The position numbers and the translations under genes are program-made. A DNA stretch of 64,000 bases from Reyranella sp. (lineage in GTDB: Bacteria; Pseudomonadota; Alphaproteobacteria; Reyranellales; Reyranellaceae): the NCBI RefSeq assembly GCF_004297265.1, contig NZ_SCUT01000030.1:31447-95446 (forward strand). The letters run 5' to 3'. This document shows positions 40,134 to 48,644 of the stretch, piece by piece; the stretch's first letter is position 1; every line of letters starts with the position of its first letter. The notes beneath the pieces were generated by a model. That model was not told the origin of the DNA. It ran no database searches and saw only the letters and a program-made list of their open reading frames with translations.

Positions 40134-40940
40134 ATGAAGATCCGCATCGGTTACGAGATCGTCTACGACTTACCTCAGCCCACGCCGATGATCATGATTC
40201 TCGGTGCCCATCCCACCCGCTCGGGCGACCTCATTGAGCCCGACCGCCTAAAAACCGATCCAGCCGTACCGATCACCCGCTATCGCGACGGGTTCGACAA
40301 TATGTGCAGCCGCCTGGTGGCTCCGGCCGGGCGCGTGCGACTCTACGGCAACGGAATCGTCCGCGATTCGGGCGTACCGGAAGAGGTGCCCCACGCGGCG
40401 CCACAGCATGCGGTCGAGGATCTGCCCTCCGATACCCTGGTCTATCTTCTCGGCAGCCGCTATTGCGACACCGACCGTCTGTCCGAAATAGCGTGGAGCC
40501 TGTTCAGCACCGGGCCGCCTGGCTGGGCCCGTGTCCAGGCGATCTGCGACTACGTGCACGACCACATCACCTTCGGGTACGAGTATGCCCGGCCGACCAA
40601 GACGGCGTGGGAGGCCTTCAACGAAGGCAACGGCGTGTGCCGCGATTACGCTCACCTGGCGATCGCCTTCTGCAGGTGCATGAACATCCCGGCGCGATAC
40701 TGCACGGCCTATCTGGGAGACATCGGTGTTCCGCCGGTCGATGCGCCAATGGATTTTGCCGGCTCCTTCGAAGCCTATCTTGGCGGGCGTTGGTACACGT
40801 TCGACCCCCGCAACAACATGCCGCGCATCGGTCGCATCCTGATTGGCCGCGGCCGCGACGCCGCCGACGTACCGATCACCCATACATTCGGTCCCAACAC
40901 GCTGGTCAGCTTCAAGGTCATCACCGATGAGATCGTCTGA
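40134..40940 (+). CDS. Transglutaminase-like protein lacking the usual catalytic His
   Basis: 268 residues, 33 bases after the previous gene. It keeps the N-domain start (I-R-I-G-Y-E-I-V-Y), Cys169 (G-N-G-V-C-R-D-Y-A-H) and Asp224 (W-Y-T-F-D-P-R-N). The position of the family H-A-W reads A-G-S (209-211) in M-D-F-A-G-S-F-E-A-Y-L-G-G-R-W. So the usual His is missing, as far as can be seen by eye. It may be an inactive or differently acting partner of the gene before it. Confidence 0.85.
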   Translation: MKIRIGYEIVYDLPQPTPMIMILGAHPTRSGDLIEPDRLKTDPAVPITRYRDGFDNMCSRLVAPAGRVRLYGNGIVRDSGVPEEVPHAAPQHAVEDLPSDTLVYLLGSRYCDTDRLSEIAWSLFSTGPPGWARVQAICDYVHDHITFGYEYARPTKTAWEAFNEGNGVCRDYAHLAIAFCRCMNIPARYCTAYLGDIGVPPVDAPMDFAGSFEAYLGGRWYTFDPRNNMPRIGRILIGRGRDAADVPITHTFGPNTLVSFKVITDEIV

Positions 40941-40946
40941 GCGGCA

Positions 40947-41513
40947 TCAGCGCGTGCCGGCGAGGATCGAATCGACGGTCGTGACCTCGGCATACTCGCC
41001 ATCGAGAAGCGCCAGCGTGAGCTGATGGACGTCTTCCGCCGGCCATAGCCGGCCCGTCAGGTCGCGCTTGTCGCACGACCAGCAAGCGTCTCCCGGCAGC
41101 CGGACCTCAAAGCCTAGATTGGCCGCCACTCGCACCGTGGCTTCGACCGAGTTGGCGAGCAGCACGCCACAGATCACCAGCGGCGGCTTGTCCCCGCCGC
41201 AGCCGGCCGTCGCCTGAAGGCCCGCCGCGAGATCGGTGCCGATGAAGGCACTGTGGACCTTCTTCGCCACCACCATTTCGCCCTCGCGAGGCGCCGTCAA
41301 CGGCAGGAAGTCGTTGCCTTCCTGCCCCGGCCGGAAGGGCGAGTCGGGGCTGGTGCTGTCATGCTTCACATGGACGATCGGCGCGCCGCGCCGGCGCCAG
41401 TCGGCCAGCAGCCGCGCGATGTTGGCCTCTGCGCCCGGATTGTTGCGTGATCCCCACTTGGGATGATCCATCGCCTTCTGCTGGTCGATCACGATCAGAA
41501 CGTCCTCAGCCAT
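40947..41513 (-). CDS. Isochorismatase-fold protein with Cys-to-Ser at the nucleophile position
   Basis: 188 residues. Asp10 (V-I-D-Q-Q-K) and Lys85 (A-K-K-V-H-S-A-F) of the triad are present. The nucleophile loop, normally G-x-x-T-x-x-C-V, reads G-V-L-L-A-N-S-V (116-123), so Ser122 replaces the Cys. The rest of the fold is well preserved. Ser may give weak activity or none. It is convergent with the transglutaminase gene. Confidence 0.85.
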   Translation of the reverse strand: MAEDVLIVIDQQKAMDHPKWGSRNNPGAEANIARLLADWRRRGAPIVHVKHDSTSPDSPFRPGQEGNDFLPLTAPREGEMVVAKKVHSAFIGTDLAAGLQATAGCGGDKPPLVICGVLLANSVEATVRVAANLGFEVRLPGDACWSCDKRDLTGRLWPAEDVHQLTLALLDGEYAEVTTVDSILAGTR

Positions 41514-41583
41514 GCATCCCTGCCCCCTTGCGCCTTGCGCGCAATGGTAGTGGACTTGCCCTCAACCAGAACAGGAGGAAACG

Positions 41584-42690
41584 ATGCAATTCGGCTATTT
41601 CACGATGCCCTCGCATCCGCCCGAGCGCTCCCTGAAGGACGGGCACGAATGGGATCTCCAGGTGATCCGCTGGCTCGACGAACTCGGCTTCACCGAGGCC
41701 TGGATCGGTGAGCACCACACCGCGCCGTGGGAGCCCCATCCGTCGCCCGACCTGCTGGTGGCGCAGGCGCTGATGCAGACCAAGAACATCCGCCTCGGGC
41801 CCGGCGGCTTCCTGCTGCCGTATCATCACCCGGCCGAACTCGCGAACCGGGTCGCAATGCTCGACCACATTTCCGGCGGCCGGCTGAACTTCGGCATTGC
41901 CGCATCCGGGCTACCCAGCGACTGGGCGATGTTCAACGTCGACGGCATGTCGGGGACCAACCGCGAGATGACGCGCGAGGCCCTCGACATCATCCTCAAG
42001 CTCTGGTCCTCGACCGAACCGTTCGACTACAAGGGCAAGTACTGGCACGTCACCAAGCCCGACACGATGTTCGGCTTCCTGAAGCCGCACATCAGGCCGC
42101 TTCAGGCGCCACATCCGCCGATCGGTGTCGCGGGTCTCTCGAAGGGATCCGACACGCTGAAGCTCGCGGGCGAGAAGGGCTACATCCCGATGAGCCTCAA
42201 CCTCAATCCGGCTTACGTGAAGAGCCACTGGGAATCGGTAGAGATCGGGGCCGCGAAATCTGGCCGCACACCCGACCGCAACCAGTGGCGCCTGGTGCGC
42301 GAGGTCTTCGTGGCAGACACCGACGAAGAGGCGATGCGCCTGTCGGTCGGCTCGCACATAGGCCGCATGATGCGGGAATACTTCCTGCCCCTGCTCTCCC
42401 AGTTCGGCTTCTTCGAATACCTGAAGCACGATCCGAATGCGGCGGACTCCGACGTGACGCCGGAATACTGCGCTCGACACAACTGGATCGTCGGCTCGCC
42501 GAAGACCGTCGTCGAGAAGATCGAGAAGATCTACGACGAGGTCGGCGGCTTCGGCCAGCTGCTCGTCTTCGGCTTCGACTATGTCGAGAACCCGCAGGCT
42601 TGGCGGCACTCACTGGAGCTGCTGTCGAAGGAGGTGATGCCCAAGGTGCAGCACCTCAAGCCCAGGATGGCAAAACTGGCGGCAGAGTAA
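41584..42690 (+). CDS. LLM-class flavin-dependent oxidoreductase
   Basis: 368 residues with a strong AGGAGGA ribosome-binding site. Luciferase-like monooxygenase features: M-Q-F-G-Y-F-T-M, W-I-G-E-H-H-T, L-G-P-G-G-F-L-L-P-Y-H-H-P and L-D-H-I-S-G-G-R-L-N-F-G. An FMN-dependent TIM-barrel oxidoreductase in the cytoplasm, substrate unknown. Its stop codon lies in the loop of a perfect hairpin (42678-42700). Confidence 0.93.
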   Translation: MQFGYFTMPSHPPERSLKDGHEWDLQVIRWLDELGFTEAWIGEHHTAPWEPHPSPDLLVAQALMQTKNIRLGPGGFLLPYHHPAELANRVAMLDHISGGRLNFGIAASGLPSDWAMFNVDGMSGTNREMTREALDIILKLWSSTEPFDYKGKYWHVTKPDTMFGFLKPHIRPLQAPHPPIGVAGLSKGSDTLKLAGEKGYIPMSLNLNPAYVKSHWESVEIGAAKSGRTPDRNQWRLVREVFVADTDEEAMRLSVGSHIGRMMREYFLPLLSQFGFFEYLKHDPNAADSDVTPEYCARHNWIVGSPKTVVEKIEKIYDEVGGFGQLLVFGFDYVENPQAWRHSLELLSKEVMPKVQHLKPRMAKLAAE

Positions 42691-42700
42691 CTCTGCCGCC
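42671..42700 (-). terminator. Terminator hairpin between convergent genes
   Basis: GGCGGCAGAG (42678-42687), loop TAA, CTCTGCCGCC (42691-42700), a perfect 10-bp stem. The loop TAA is the stop codon of the LLM oxidoreductase. On the minus strand the stem is followed by AGTTTTG, so it suits the DUF533 gene ending at 42711. Confidence 0.8.
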
Positions 42701-42710
42701 CGTGATTCTG

Positions 42711-43403
42711 CTAGGCAGCGACTGGCACGCTCTTGCCGGTCGCCGAGGCGACGCTGCCGTGCAGGTGCGCCACCAGAGCGTCGTCGAGCTTCAGCCGCGC
42801 GGCCAGCATGGCGAGGTAGCCGCGCTCGGCGGCGTTGTCGATGTCGATCGCCAGCAGCGACGCGGTGTAGATCTCGGCCGCCTCCTCGGGCGTGGCCGCC
42901 GCGCCCGCGACGGCGTCGACGTCGAGCTTGGCGCGAAGCTCGTCCATCACGAAGGCCTTGTCGTCGGCGCCGAGCGGCAGCTTGTCCATCTCTGCGAAGA
43001 TCCGCGCTTGCTCCTGCGCGTCGACATGACCGTCGGCCTTGGCGGCGGCGATCATGGCACGCAACAGGTGGCGCGCCAGCGTCTGCTGGCCCGCCTCGGT
43101 CGAGGGGTTGAATGGGGTTCCGCTGGGCGCCGGCAACATCGGGACCGGAGCCTGCGGCGCCTGCGTGACCGGCGCCGCCTGCCCGGCCTGCCAGTCATTG
43201 TACGCCTTGTAGGCGAGCGCTCCGACCGCAGCCATACCGCCGAGCTTGAGAGCCTCGCCGCCGATCTTGCGGCCGGTCTTGCTGCCCATCAGTAGCGCCG
43301 CCAGGCTGCCCGCCAGGGCACCGCCGCCGGCACCGCGCAGGAAGTCGCCGCCACCCGGGCTGCCGCCGACGAACTGATCAAGGAGCTGCTTCGCATTGAA
43401 CAT
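42711..43403 (-). CDS. DUF533 (TerB/YebE-like) inner membrane protein
   Basis: 230 residues. M-F-N-A-K-Q-L-L-D-Q-F-V-G-G starts the DUF533 N-terminus, followed by a glycine/alanine-rich hydrophobic stretch and K-I-G-G-E-A-L-K-L-G-G-M-A-A-V-G-A-L-A-Y-K-A-Y. The C-terminal 120 residues form a TerB-like helical domain (L-L-R-A-M-I-A-A-A-K-A-D-G-H-V-D). Function unknown. Confidence 0.9.
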   Translation of the reverse strand: MFNAKQLLDQFVGGSPGGGDFLRGAGGGALAGSLAALLMGSKTGRKIGGEALKLGGMAAVGALAYKAYNDWQAGQAAPVTQAPQAPVPMLPAPSGTPFNPSTEAGQQTLARHLLRAMIAAAKADGHVDAQEQARIFAEMDKLPLGADDKAFVMDELRAKLDVDAVAGAAATPEEAAEIYTASLLAIDIDNAAERGYLAMLAARLKLDDALVAHLHGSVASATGKSVPVAA

Positions 43404-43471
43404 GAGGCCTCGCTTCTTTGGTCCAAAGACGCGAATTCACTTGATGTGCGATTGTGGCAAAAGCTGGCCGT

Positions 43472-44698
43472 TCAGACCCGTTTGGAGAGAAATGCCGCGG
43501 CTGCGAAGCCCAAGGCCGCGACCAGCATGATGCCCGCCAGCCCCCATAGCACCGGCGCGTAGCCGCCGAAATATCCCCAGGCGAGCGACGCCATCAGCGG
43601 GCCGGCGGCCCGCATGACGTTGGTCGGCATCGTCAGCGCGCCGGACACGACGCCGTAGCCTTCGGGGCCGATGAATTCCGGTACCGCCATGCCGCGCAGG
43701 ATGGTGACGAGGCCGTTCGCCACGCCATAGACGACCGCGAACAGGATCAGCGGATAGACGTCGGTGATGCCGGTTGCCAGGAAGGCCATCGAGACCGGAA
43801 AGGCGAAGTAGATGATCGCGCCGAGCTGAATGGTCGTGATGTGCCTCTGCCCCACCATCAGAAGCACCCGCCCCACTACCTGCATGGGGCCGATCAAGGC
43901 GATGATCGCCATGACGACTCCGGTCGGCACGCCGCGATCGTCGAGCAGCGGAATGAGATGGAAGCTCATGGCCGAGAAGGCGAGTCCATAACCGGCAAAG
44001 GCGACGATCAATCCCCAGAAGGCCGGAACGCGGACCGCGGTGGCGAGCGGGCTCTTCTTGGCGGCGCCCTCCACAGGCGGTTTCGGTGCTGCAATCGGCA
44101 CCGCCTTCTCGTCGGGGCCCGGCACGATCAGCCAATGCATGACGGCAACGCCCAGGACGATGGCCGCCATCACGTCGAGCGCCGGCCGCCATCCGATCTG
44201 CTCGATCAGAAACTGCGCCAAGGGAATACCGAAGGTACTGGCCAACCCGCCGAGGAAGGTCATCAGCAGGATTGCCTGCTTGTAACGCGGGCCGTAGACG
44301 CGGGTGATCACCGCGAAGGCGGGTTCGTAGAGCGTCACCGCCTGGCACGCGCCCAGCCCGATCCACAGCGCATAGAACACCGGCAGCGAATCCACCCTCG
44401 ACCACAGGACGAGAAGCACGGCAGCAAGTACCGAGCCGCCGGTCATCAGCAGCCGGCCGTGCCCGCGATCGATCCAGGCGCCGACGGCAATGGAACAGAG
44501 CCCTGCCGTGAGGAGGCCGGCCGAGAGCGCGCCGAACATCTCGCTTCGGGTCCAGCCGAGCTCCTGGGTCATCGGCACGACGAACAGCGGAAAGGTGTAG
44601 TAGACGATGCCCCAGGTGACGAGCTGGCCCAGCGAAAGCATCCAGAGAATGGTCGACGGGCGCTTTCGCCACGGTTCCTCTGCCCTCTCCTTCGCCAT
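43472..44698 (-). CDS. MFS transporter
   Basis: 408 residues, about 12 transmembrane helices. The start W-M-L-S-L-G-Q-L-V-T-W-G-I-V-Y-Y-T-F-P-L-F and loop motif G-A-W-I-D-R-G-H-G-R-L-L are MFS-like; D-A-x-G at the domain junction is not obvious. A cytoplasmic linker (P-K-P-P-V-E-G-A-A-K-K) joins two halves. Monocarboxylate-type transporters have similar openings, but substrate is unknown. Divergent from the patatin gene. Confidence 0.88.
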   Translation of the reverse strand: MAKERAEEPWRKRPSTILWMLSLGQLVTWGIVYYTFPLFVVPMTQELGWTRSEMFGALSAGLLTAGLCSIAVGAWIDRGHGRLLMTGGSVLAAVLLVLWSRVDSLPVFYALWIGLGACQAVTLYEPAFAVITRVYGPRYKQAILLMTFLGGLASTFGIPLAQFLIEQIGWRPALDVMAAIVLGVAVMHWLIVPGPDEKAVPIAAPKPPVEGAAKKSPLATAVRVPAFWGLIVAFAGYGLAFSAMSFHLIPLLDDRGVPTGVVMAIIALIGPMQVVGRVLLMVGQRHITTIQLGAIIYFAFPVSMAFLATGITDVYPLILFAVVYGVANGLVTILRGMAVPEFIGPEGYGVVSGALTMPTNVMRAAGPLMASLAWGYFGGYAPVLWGLAGIMLVAALGFAAAAFLSKRV

Positions 44699-44769
44699 AA
44701 TGCCGCCAGCTCCGCCCGCTCTTTACAGAACGATGACCCTAACGCCGCATCGCCTGCGAGGATAGACGC

Positions 44770-45795
44770 ATGACGAATACCAAGCGCATCAACCTCGCTC
44801 TGCAAGGAGGCGGCAGCCACGGCGCCTATACCTGGGGCGTGCTCGACGCGCTGATCGAGGATGGAAGACTCGAGATCGAAGCTGTCAGCGGCACCAGCGC
44901 CGGCGCGATGAATGCCGCGATCATGCTGCAAGGCTGGGCCAAGGGCGGTGGCGCCGGCGCGCGCGCCGCCCTGGCCGCTTTCTGGAGCGAACTCGGGCAG
45001 ATGTCGATCGCCAGCCCGATCCGCCGCACACCGCTCGACCGCCTGCAGGGTAACTGGAACCTCGACGATTCGCCCGGCGCCCTGTGGGCCGACCTGATCC
45101 AGCGCACGCTCACTCCATGGCAGCGCAATCCGCTCAAGTTCGATCCGTTGCGCGACCTCCTCACCCGGCACTTCGACCAGGAGGCGGTGCGCGCCTGCCA
45201 CCAGATCAAGGCCTTCATCGCCGCGACCAACGTGGCGACCGGCAAGGTGCGCATCTTCACGCGCGAGGAGCTGTCGATCGACGCGCTGCTGGCATCGGCC
45301 TGCCTTCCCAGCATCCACGAAGCCGTGGTCATCGACGGTGAGCCTTATTGGGACGGCGGCTTCCGCGGCAACCCGCCGATCTGGCCCTTCATCTACAACA
45401 GCGAGAGCGCCGACGTGGTGATGATCGAGGTCGATCCGCCGCACCGCGAAGGCGTCCCGACCTCCAATGCCGAGATCGCCGACCGGCTGAACGAGATCAC
45501 CTTCGGCGGCGCGCTGATGGCCGAGATGCGCGCCATCGCCTTCGTGCAGGAACTGATCGACAAGGGCGCGGTGACCGGCGCGTTCGGCGATCGCCTGAAG
45601 AAGCTGCTGATCCACTCGATCACAGACGCCCCGACCTTGGCGCCGCTCGGTGCGGTCAGCAAGTTCAACATCGAGCCGGAATTCCTCGATCATCTGTTCA
45701 AGGCCGGCCGCGCCTCCGCAACCGCGTGGCTGGCTTCGACGTTCGATAAGATCGGCGTGGAGAACAGCATCGACATACGCGCGCGCTTCCTGTGA
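44770..45795 (+). CDS. Patatin-like phospholipase
   Basis: 341 residues. Oxyanion-hole motif G-G-G-S-H-G-A-Y (13-20), nucleophile G-T-S-A-G (Ser43) and the catalytic D-G-G near residue 195 (Y-W-D-G-G-F) are all present. Ser-Asp dyad acyl hydrolase acting on lipids. No signal peptide is visible, so cytoplasmic or exported by an unknown route. Confidence 0.93.
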   Translation: MTNTKRINLALQGGGSHGAYTWGVLDALIEDGRLEIEAVSGTSAGAMNAAIMLQGWAKGGGAGARAALAAFWSELGQMSIASPIRRTPLDRLQGNWNLDDSPGALWADLIQRTLTPWQRNPLKFDPLRDLLTRHFDQEAVRACHQIKAFIAATNVATGKVRIFTREELSIDALLASACLPSIHEAVVIDGEPYWDGGFRGNPPIWPFIYNSESADVVMIEVDPPHREGVPTSNAEIADRLNEITFGGALMAEMRAIAFVQELIDKGAVTGAFGDRLKKLLIHSITDAPTLAPLGAVSKFNIEPEFLDHLFKAGRASATAWLASTFDKIGVENSIDIRARFL

Positions 45796-45828
45796 GATCG
45801 AGGTCGACTAACAAGAGCAACGGAAAAC

Positions 45829-46914
45829 ATGAAACGTCTTCTGTCGGGGATCTCCGCAATCGCCCTCGCCGCGACCGCCTTCGCGGCACCGTCGCTGTCA
45901 TGCACGCGAGCGCTCTATGTCGGCGACGGCGACCTCGTGCTGACCGGCCGCAACATGGACTGGGACGAGGACATGTACTCCAACCTGTGGGTATTTCCGG
46001 CGGGCATGAAGCGTAACGGAGCAGCCGGCGCCAACTCCATCGAATGGAGCTCCCGGCATGGCAGCGTCGTGGTGTCCGGCTACGAAGCGGGCAGCGCCGA
46101 CGGCATGAACGAGAAGGGCCTGGTCGCCAACCTCCTCTATCTTGCCGAATCGAAATACACACCGGCGGCGGCCGGCCGGCCCAATCTCTCGATCGTCGCC
46201 TGGCCACAGTACGTGCTTGACAATTACGCCACCGTCGCCGAGGCGGTGGACGCACTGCGCCGGGAACCCTTCACGGTCGTCGCACCCACCCTGCCCAATG
46301 GCGCGCCGGCCGCACTGCATCTTTCCATCTCCGACCCGACAGGCGATTCGGCGATCTTCGAGTATATCGACGGCAAGCTCGTCATCCACCACAGCAAGAG
46401 ATATGCGGTGATGACCAACTCGCCGTCCTACGACCAGCAGCTCGCGCTCGATGAGTACTGGAAGACAGTGGGCGGCACGACGTTCCTGCCGGGAACGGCG
46501 CGGGCCTCCGATCGCTTCGTCCGCACCTCGTTCCTCCTCGGCGCGATTCCCAGGAGCGCCGACAAGAACTTCATAAAGAGCGTTCCGGACCAGACCTTCG
46601 CGTACCAGGCGGTCGCCAGCGTGATGAGCGTCATGCGATCGGTCAGCGTTCCGCTTGGCCTGAAGACCCCGAACGAACCCAACATTGCATCGACGTTATG
46701 GCGGAGCGTCGCGGACCAGAAGAACCTCGTCTACTATTTCGACTCGGCGACCCGTCCGAACACTTTCTGGGTGTCGCTCGAGAAGCTCGATTTCAAGCCT
46801 GGTGCCCCGGCGAAGAAACTCACCATTCAGAACGGCGAAATCTTCTCCGGAGAGGTCGCCGGCGACTTCAAGCCCGCCGAGCCTTTCAAGTTCCTCCCAG
46901 CCTCGCCGAATTGA
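45829..46914 (+). CDS. Exported choloylglycine-hydrolase family (Ntn) enzyme
   Basis: 361 residues. A signal peptide ends at A-P-S-L-S, giving Cys25 (C-T-R-A-L-Y) as the N-terminal nucleophile after cleavage, typical for secreted bile-salt or penicillin V acylase-like enzymes. T-G-R-N-M-D-W and Y-E-A-G-S-A-D-G-M-N-E-K-G-L motifs support it. A periplasmic amidase; substrate unknown. The ROK kinase begins 1 base after its stop. Confidence 0.9.
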   Translation: MKRLLSGISAIALAATAFAAPSLSCTRALYVGDGDLVLTGRNMDWDEDMYSNLWVFPAGMKRNGAAGANSIEWSSRHGSVVVSGYEAGSADGMNEKGLVANLLYLAESKYTPAAAGRPNLSIVAWPQYVLDNYATVAEAVDALRREPFTVVAPTLPNGAPAALHLSISDPTGDSAIFEYIDGKLVIHHSKRYAVMTNSPSYDQQLALDEYWKTVGGTTFLPGTARASDRFVRTSFLLGAIPRSADKNFIKSVPDQTFAYQAVASVMSVMRSVSVPLGLKTPNEPNIASTLWRSVADQKNLVYYFDSATRPNTFWVSLEKLDFKPGAPAKKLTIQNGEIFSGEVAGDFKPAEPFKFLPASPN

Positions 46915-46915
46915 C

Positions 46916-47821
46916 ATGCGCATCGGCATTGATCTCGGTGGCACCAAGATCGAGGGGCTCGTCCTCGGCGATGACGGTGCCGAACGTGCGCGACTGCGCG
47001 TGCCGACGCCGCAGGACAGCTACGAGGCTACAGTCGGCGCCGTCGTCGGCGTGGTGCGCCAACTCGAGACGCGCGTGGGTGTGCGCTGCCGCGTCGGCAT
47101 CGGCCACCCCGGCGCTCTCTCGCCCGCGACGGGCCTGATCAAGAACGCCAATTCGACACGGCTGAATGGCCGGCCGCTCGACGTCGACCTGAAGCATGGG
47201 TTGGGCCGCGACGAGGTGCGCCTGTCCAACGACGCCAACTGCTTCGCCGTCTCCGAGGCGGCCGACGGTGCGGGCACCGGCGCCCCGATCGTGTTCGGAG
47301 TCATCCTCGGTACCGGCGTGGGCGGCGGCATCGTGATCGACGGCAAGCCGCTGGTGGGGGCCCAGGCGATCGGCGGCGAATGGGGCCACAATGCCCTTCC
47401 CCTGCCTCGCGACGACGAACGCCCCGGCCCACCCTGCTATTGCGGCCGCAAGGGCTGCGTCGAGGCATGGTTGAGCGGTCCGGCGTTCCAGGCCCAGTAC
47501 ACACGCGCAACTGGCCGCGAGCTGCGCGCCACCGACATCGCCGAGGCCGCAGCAAACGGCGAGAAGATCGCGACCGAGTGCCTGGACCGCTACTGCGATC
47601 GCCTCGCTCGCGCGCTCGCCAATGTCGTCAACCTGGTCGACCCGCACGTCGTCGTGCTGGGCGGCGGCCTTTCCAAGATTCCGCAGCTCTACGAGCGCGT
47701 TCCCGAACTGTGGAAGAACTACATCTTCTCCGAGCGCGACAGGATCGCGACGAAGCTGTGCCCCCCAAAACACGGCGACTCGAGCGGCGTCCGGGGCGCC
47801 GCGTGGTTGTGGCCTGTCTAG
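46916..47821 (+). CDS. ROK-family sugar kinase
   Basis: 301 residues from ATG 46916. Phosphate loop D-L-G-G-T-K (6-11), catalytic Asp106 in S-N-D-A-N-C, and the ROK zinc site His158 with Cys174, Cys176 and Cys181 (C-Y-C-G-R-K-G-C-V-E). Fructokinase, glucokinase or N-acetylglucosamine kinase activity fits; substrate not resolved. Confidence 0.93.
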   Translation: MRIGIDLGGTKIEGLVLGDDGAERARLRVPTPQDSYEATVGAVVGVVRQLETRVGVRCRVGIGHPGALSPATGLIKNANSTRLNGRPLDVDLKHGLGRDEVRLSNDANCFAVSEAADGAGTGAPIVFGVILGTGVGGGIVIDGKPLVGAQAIGGEWGHNALPLPRDDERPGPPCYCGRKGCVEAWLSGPAFQAQYTRATGRELRATDIAEAAANGEKIATECLDRYCDRLARALANVVNLVDPHVVVLGGGLSKIPQLYERVPELWKNYIFSERDRIATKLCPPKHGDSSGVRGAAWLWPV

Positions 47822-47825
47822 ATTG

Positions 47826-47846
47826 AAGTGAGGCCTTGCCTTACTT
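47826..47846. terminator. Possible bidirectional terminator hairpin
   Basis: AAGTGAGGC (47826-47834), loop CTT, GCCTTACTT (47838-47846); nine pairs including one G-U. It sits between the convergent ROK kinase and EipB-like genes. No long T-run. Confidence 0.4.
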
Positions 47847-48644
47847 GCATTCAGGCTTCGGCAACGCTTCCAGGCGCGTGATGCGGTATTCGATGCCGCC
47901 GTCTCCCTGCTCGTGGGTGCCGTAGAGTTCGACGCCGTTGTCGAGGGTGACGCTGCTCATCTCGAAGGCGGGTTCGCCCTGGCCCTTCGCGTCGCCATCG
48001 AAGAAGCCGGCGCGGTAGTAGATGCGCGTGCGGCCGTCGACCAGCTCCTCCGCACCCTCCGGGATCTTCACGTCGGCGAGCCGCCTCGGCACCTTGCCGA
48101 TCACCGCGTTGACCCGCTGCGGCGGCTTCACCTTGTCGCCAAAGAAGAACAGGGCATCGAGCCCGTTCTCGCCGGCCTTGGCGGCGCGAATCGTAGCGCG
48201 GGCGATGGCGACCGGGAACAGGGTCCCGGACGGCAGGCTCACCGTCTGGTTCTCGGGGTCGGTAAAGCGCGCCTGGCCGGTGCCGTCGTCGGACATGATC
48301 GCCTCGCCCTTGATCAGGCTGGTCTGTTTGCCACCGGTCACGGACCGGTGCTCGAAGATGAGCTTCCTGCCGTCCTTGCTCTCGGTCATCTGGGTCTGCT
48401 GTTCGGTCACAACCGCCGAGCGCTGGCCCGCAGCTTCCAGGCGCAGCCGCTGGTAGATGACATAGCCGTCGCAGGTCTGCTTCAGCTCGTAGGCGTAGGT
48501 CCCGGGCGTGTTGCCGGTCGGCTTGCCGTTCTCGATCGTGCCAACCTCATACACGGCGCGGTGAGGCGCCATCTCCTGCGCCATCGCCGGCGCCGCGAAG
48601 GCGACCAAGCTGGCGACGGGCACGAGCAGGCGGCATTTCAGCAT
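47841..48644 (-). CDS. EipB/DUF1849 family envelope protein, downstream paralogue
   Basis: 267 residues with signal peptide ending A-P-A-M-A-Q. Family features: P-H-R-A-V-Y-E-V, G-T-Y-A-Y-E-L-K-Q-T-C-D-G-Y (Cys58) and a terminal L-P-K-P-E-C-K (Cys266), the pair that forms the EipB disulfide. Also L-P-S-G-T-L-F-P and R-V-N-A-V-I-G. Periplasmic; EipB proteins support envelope integrity in alphaproteobacteria. Its start overlaps the upstream paralogue by 7 bases. Confidence 0.9.
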   Translation of the reverse strand: MLKCRLLVPVASLVAFAAPAMAQEMAPHRAVYEVGTIENGKPTGNTPGTYAYELKQTCDGYVIYQRLRLEAAGQRSAVVTEQQTQMTESKDGRKLIFEHRSVTGGKQTSLIKGEAIMSDDGTGQARFTDPENQTVSLPSGTLFPVAIARATIRAAKAGENGLDALFFFGDKVKPPQRVNAVIGKVPRRLADVKIPEGAEELVDGRTRIYYRAGFFDGDAKGQGEPAFEMSSVTLDNGVELYGTHEQGDGGIEYRITRLEALPKPECK

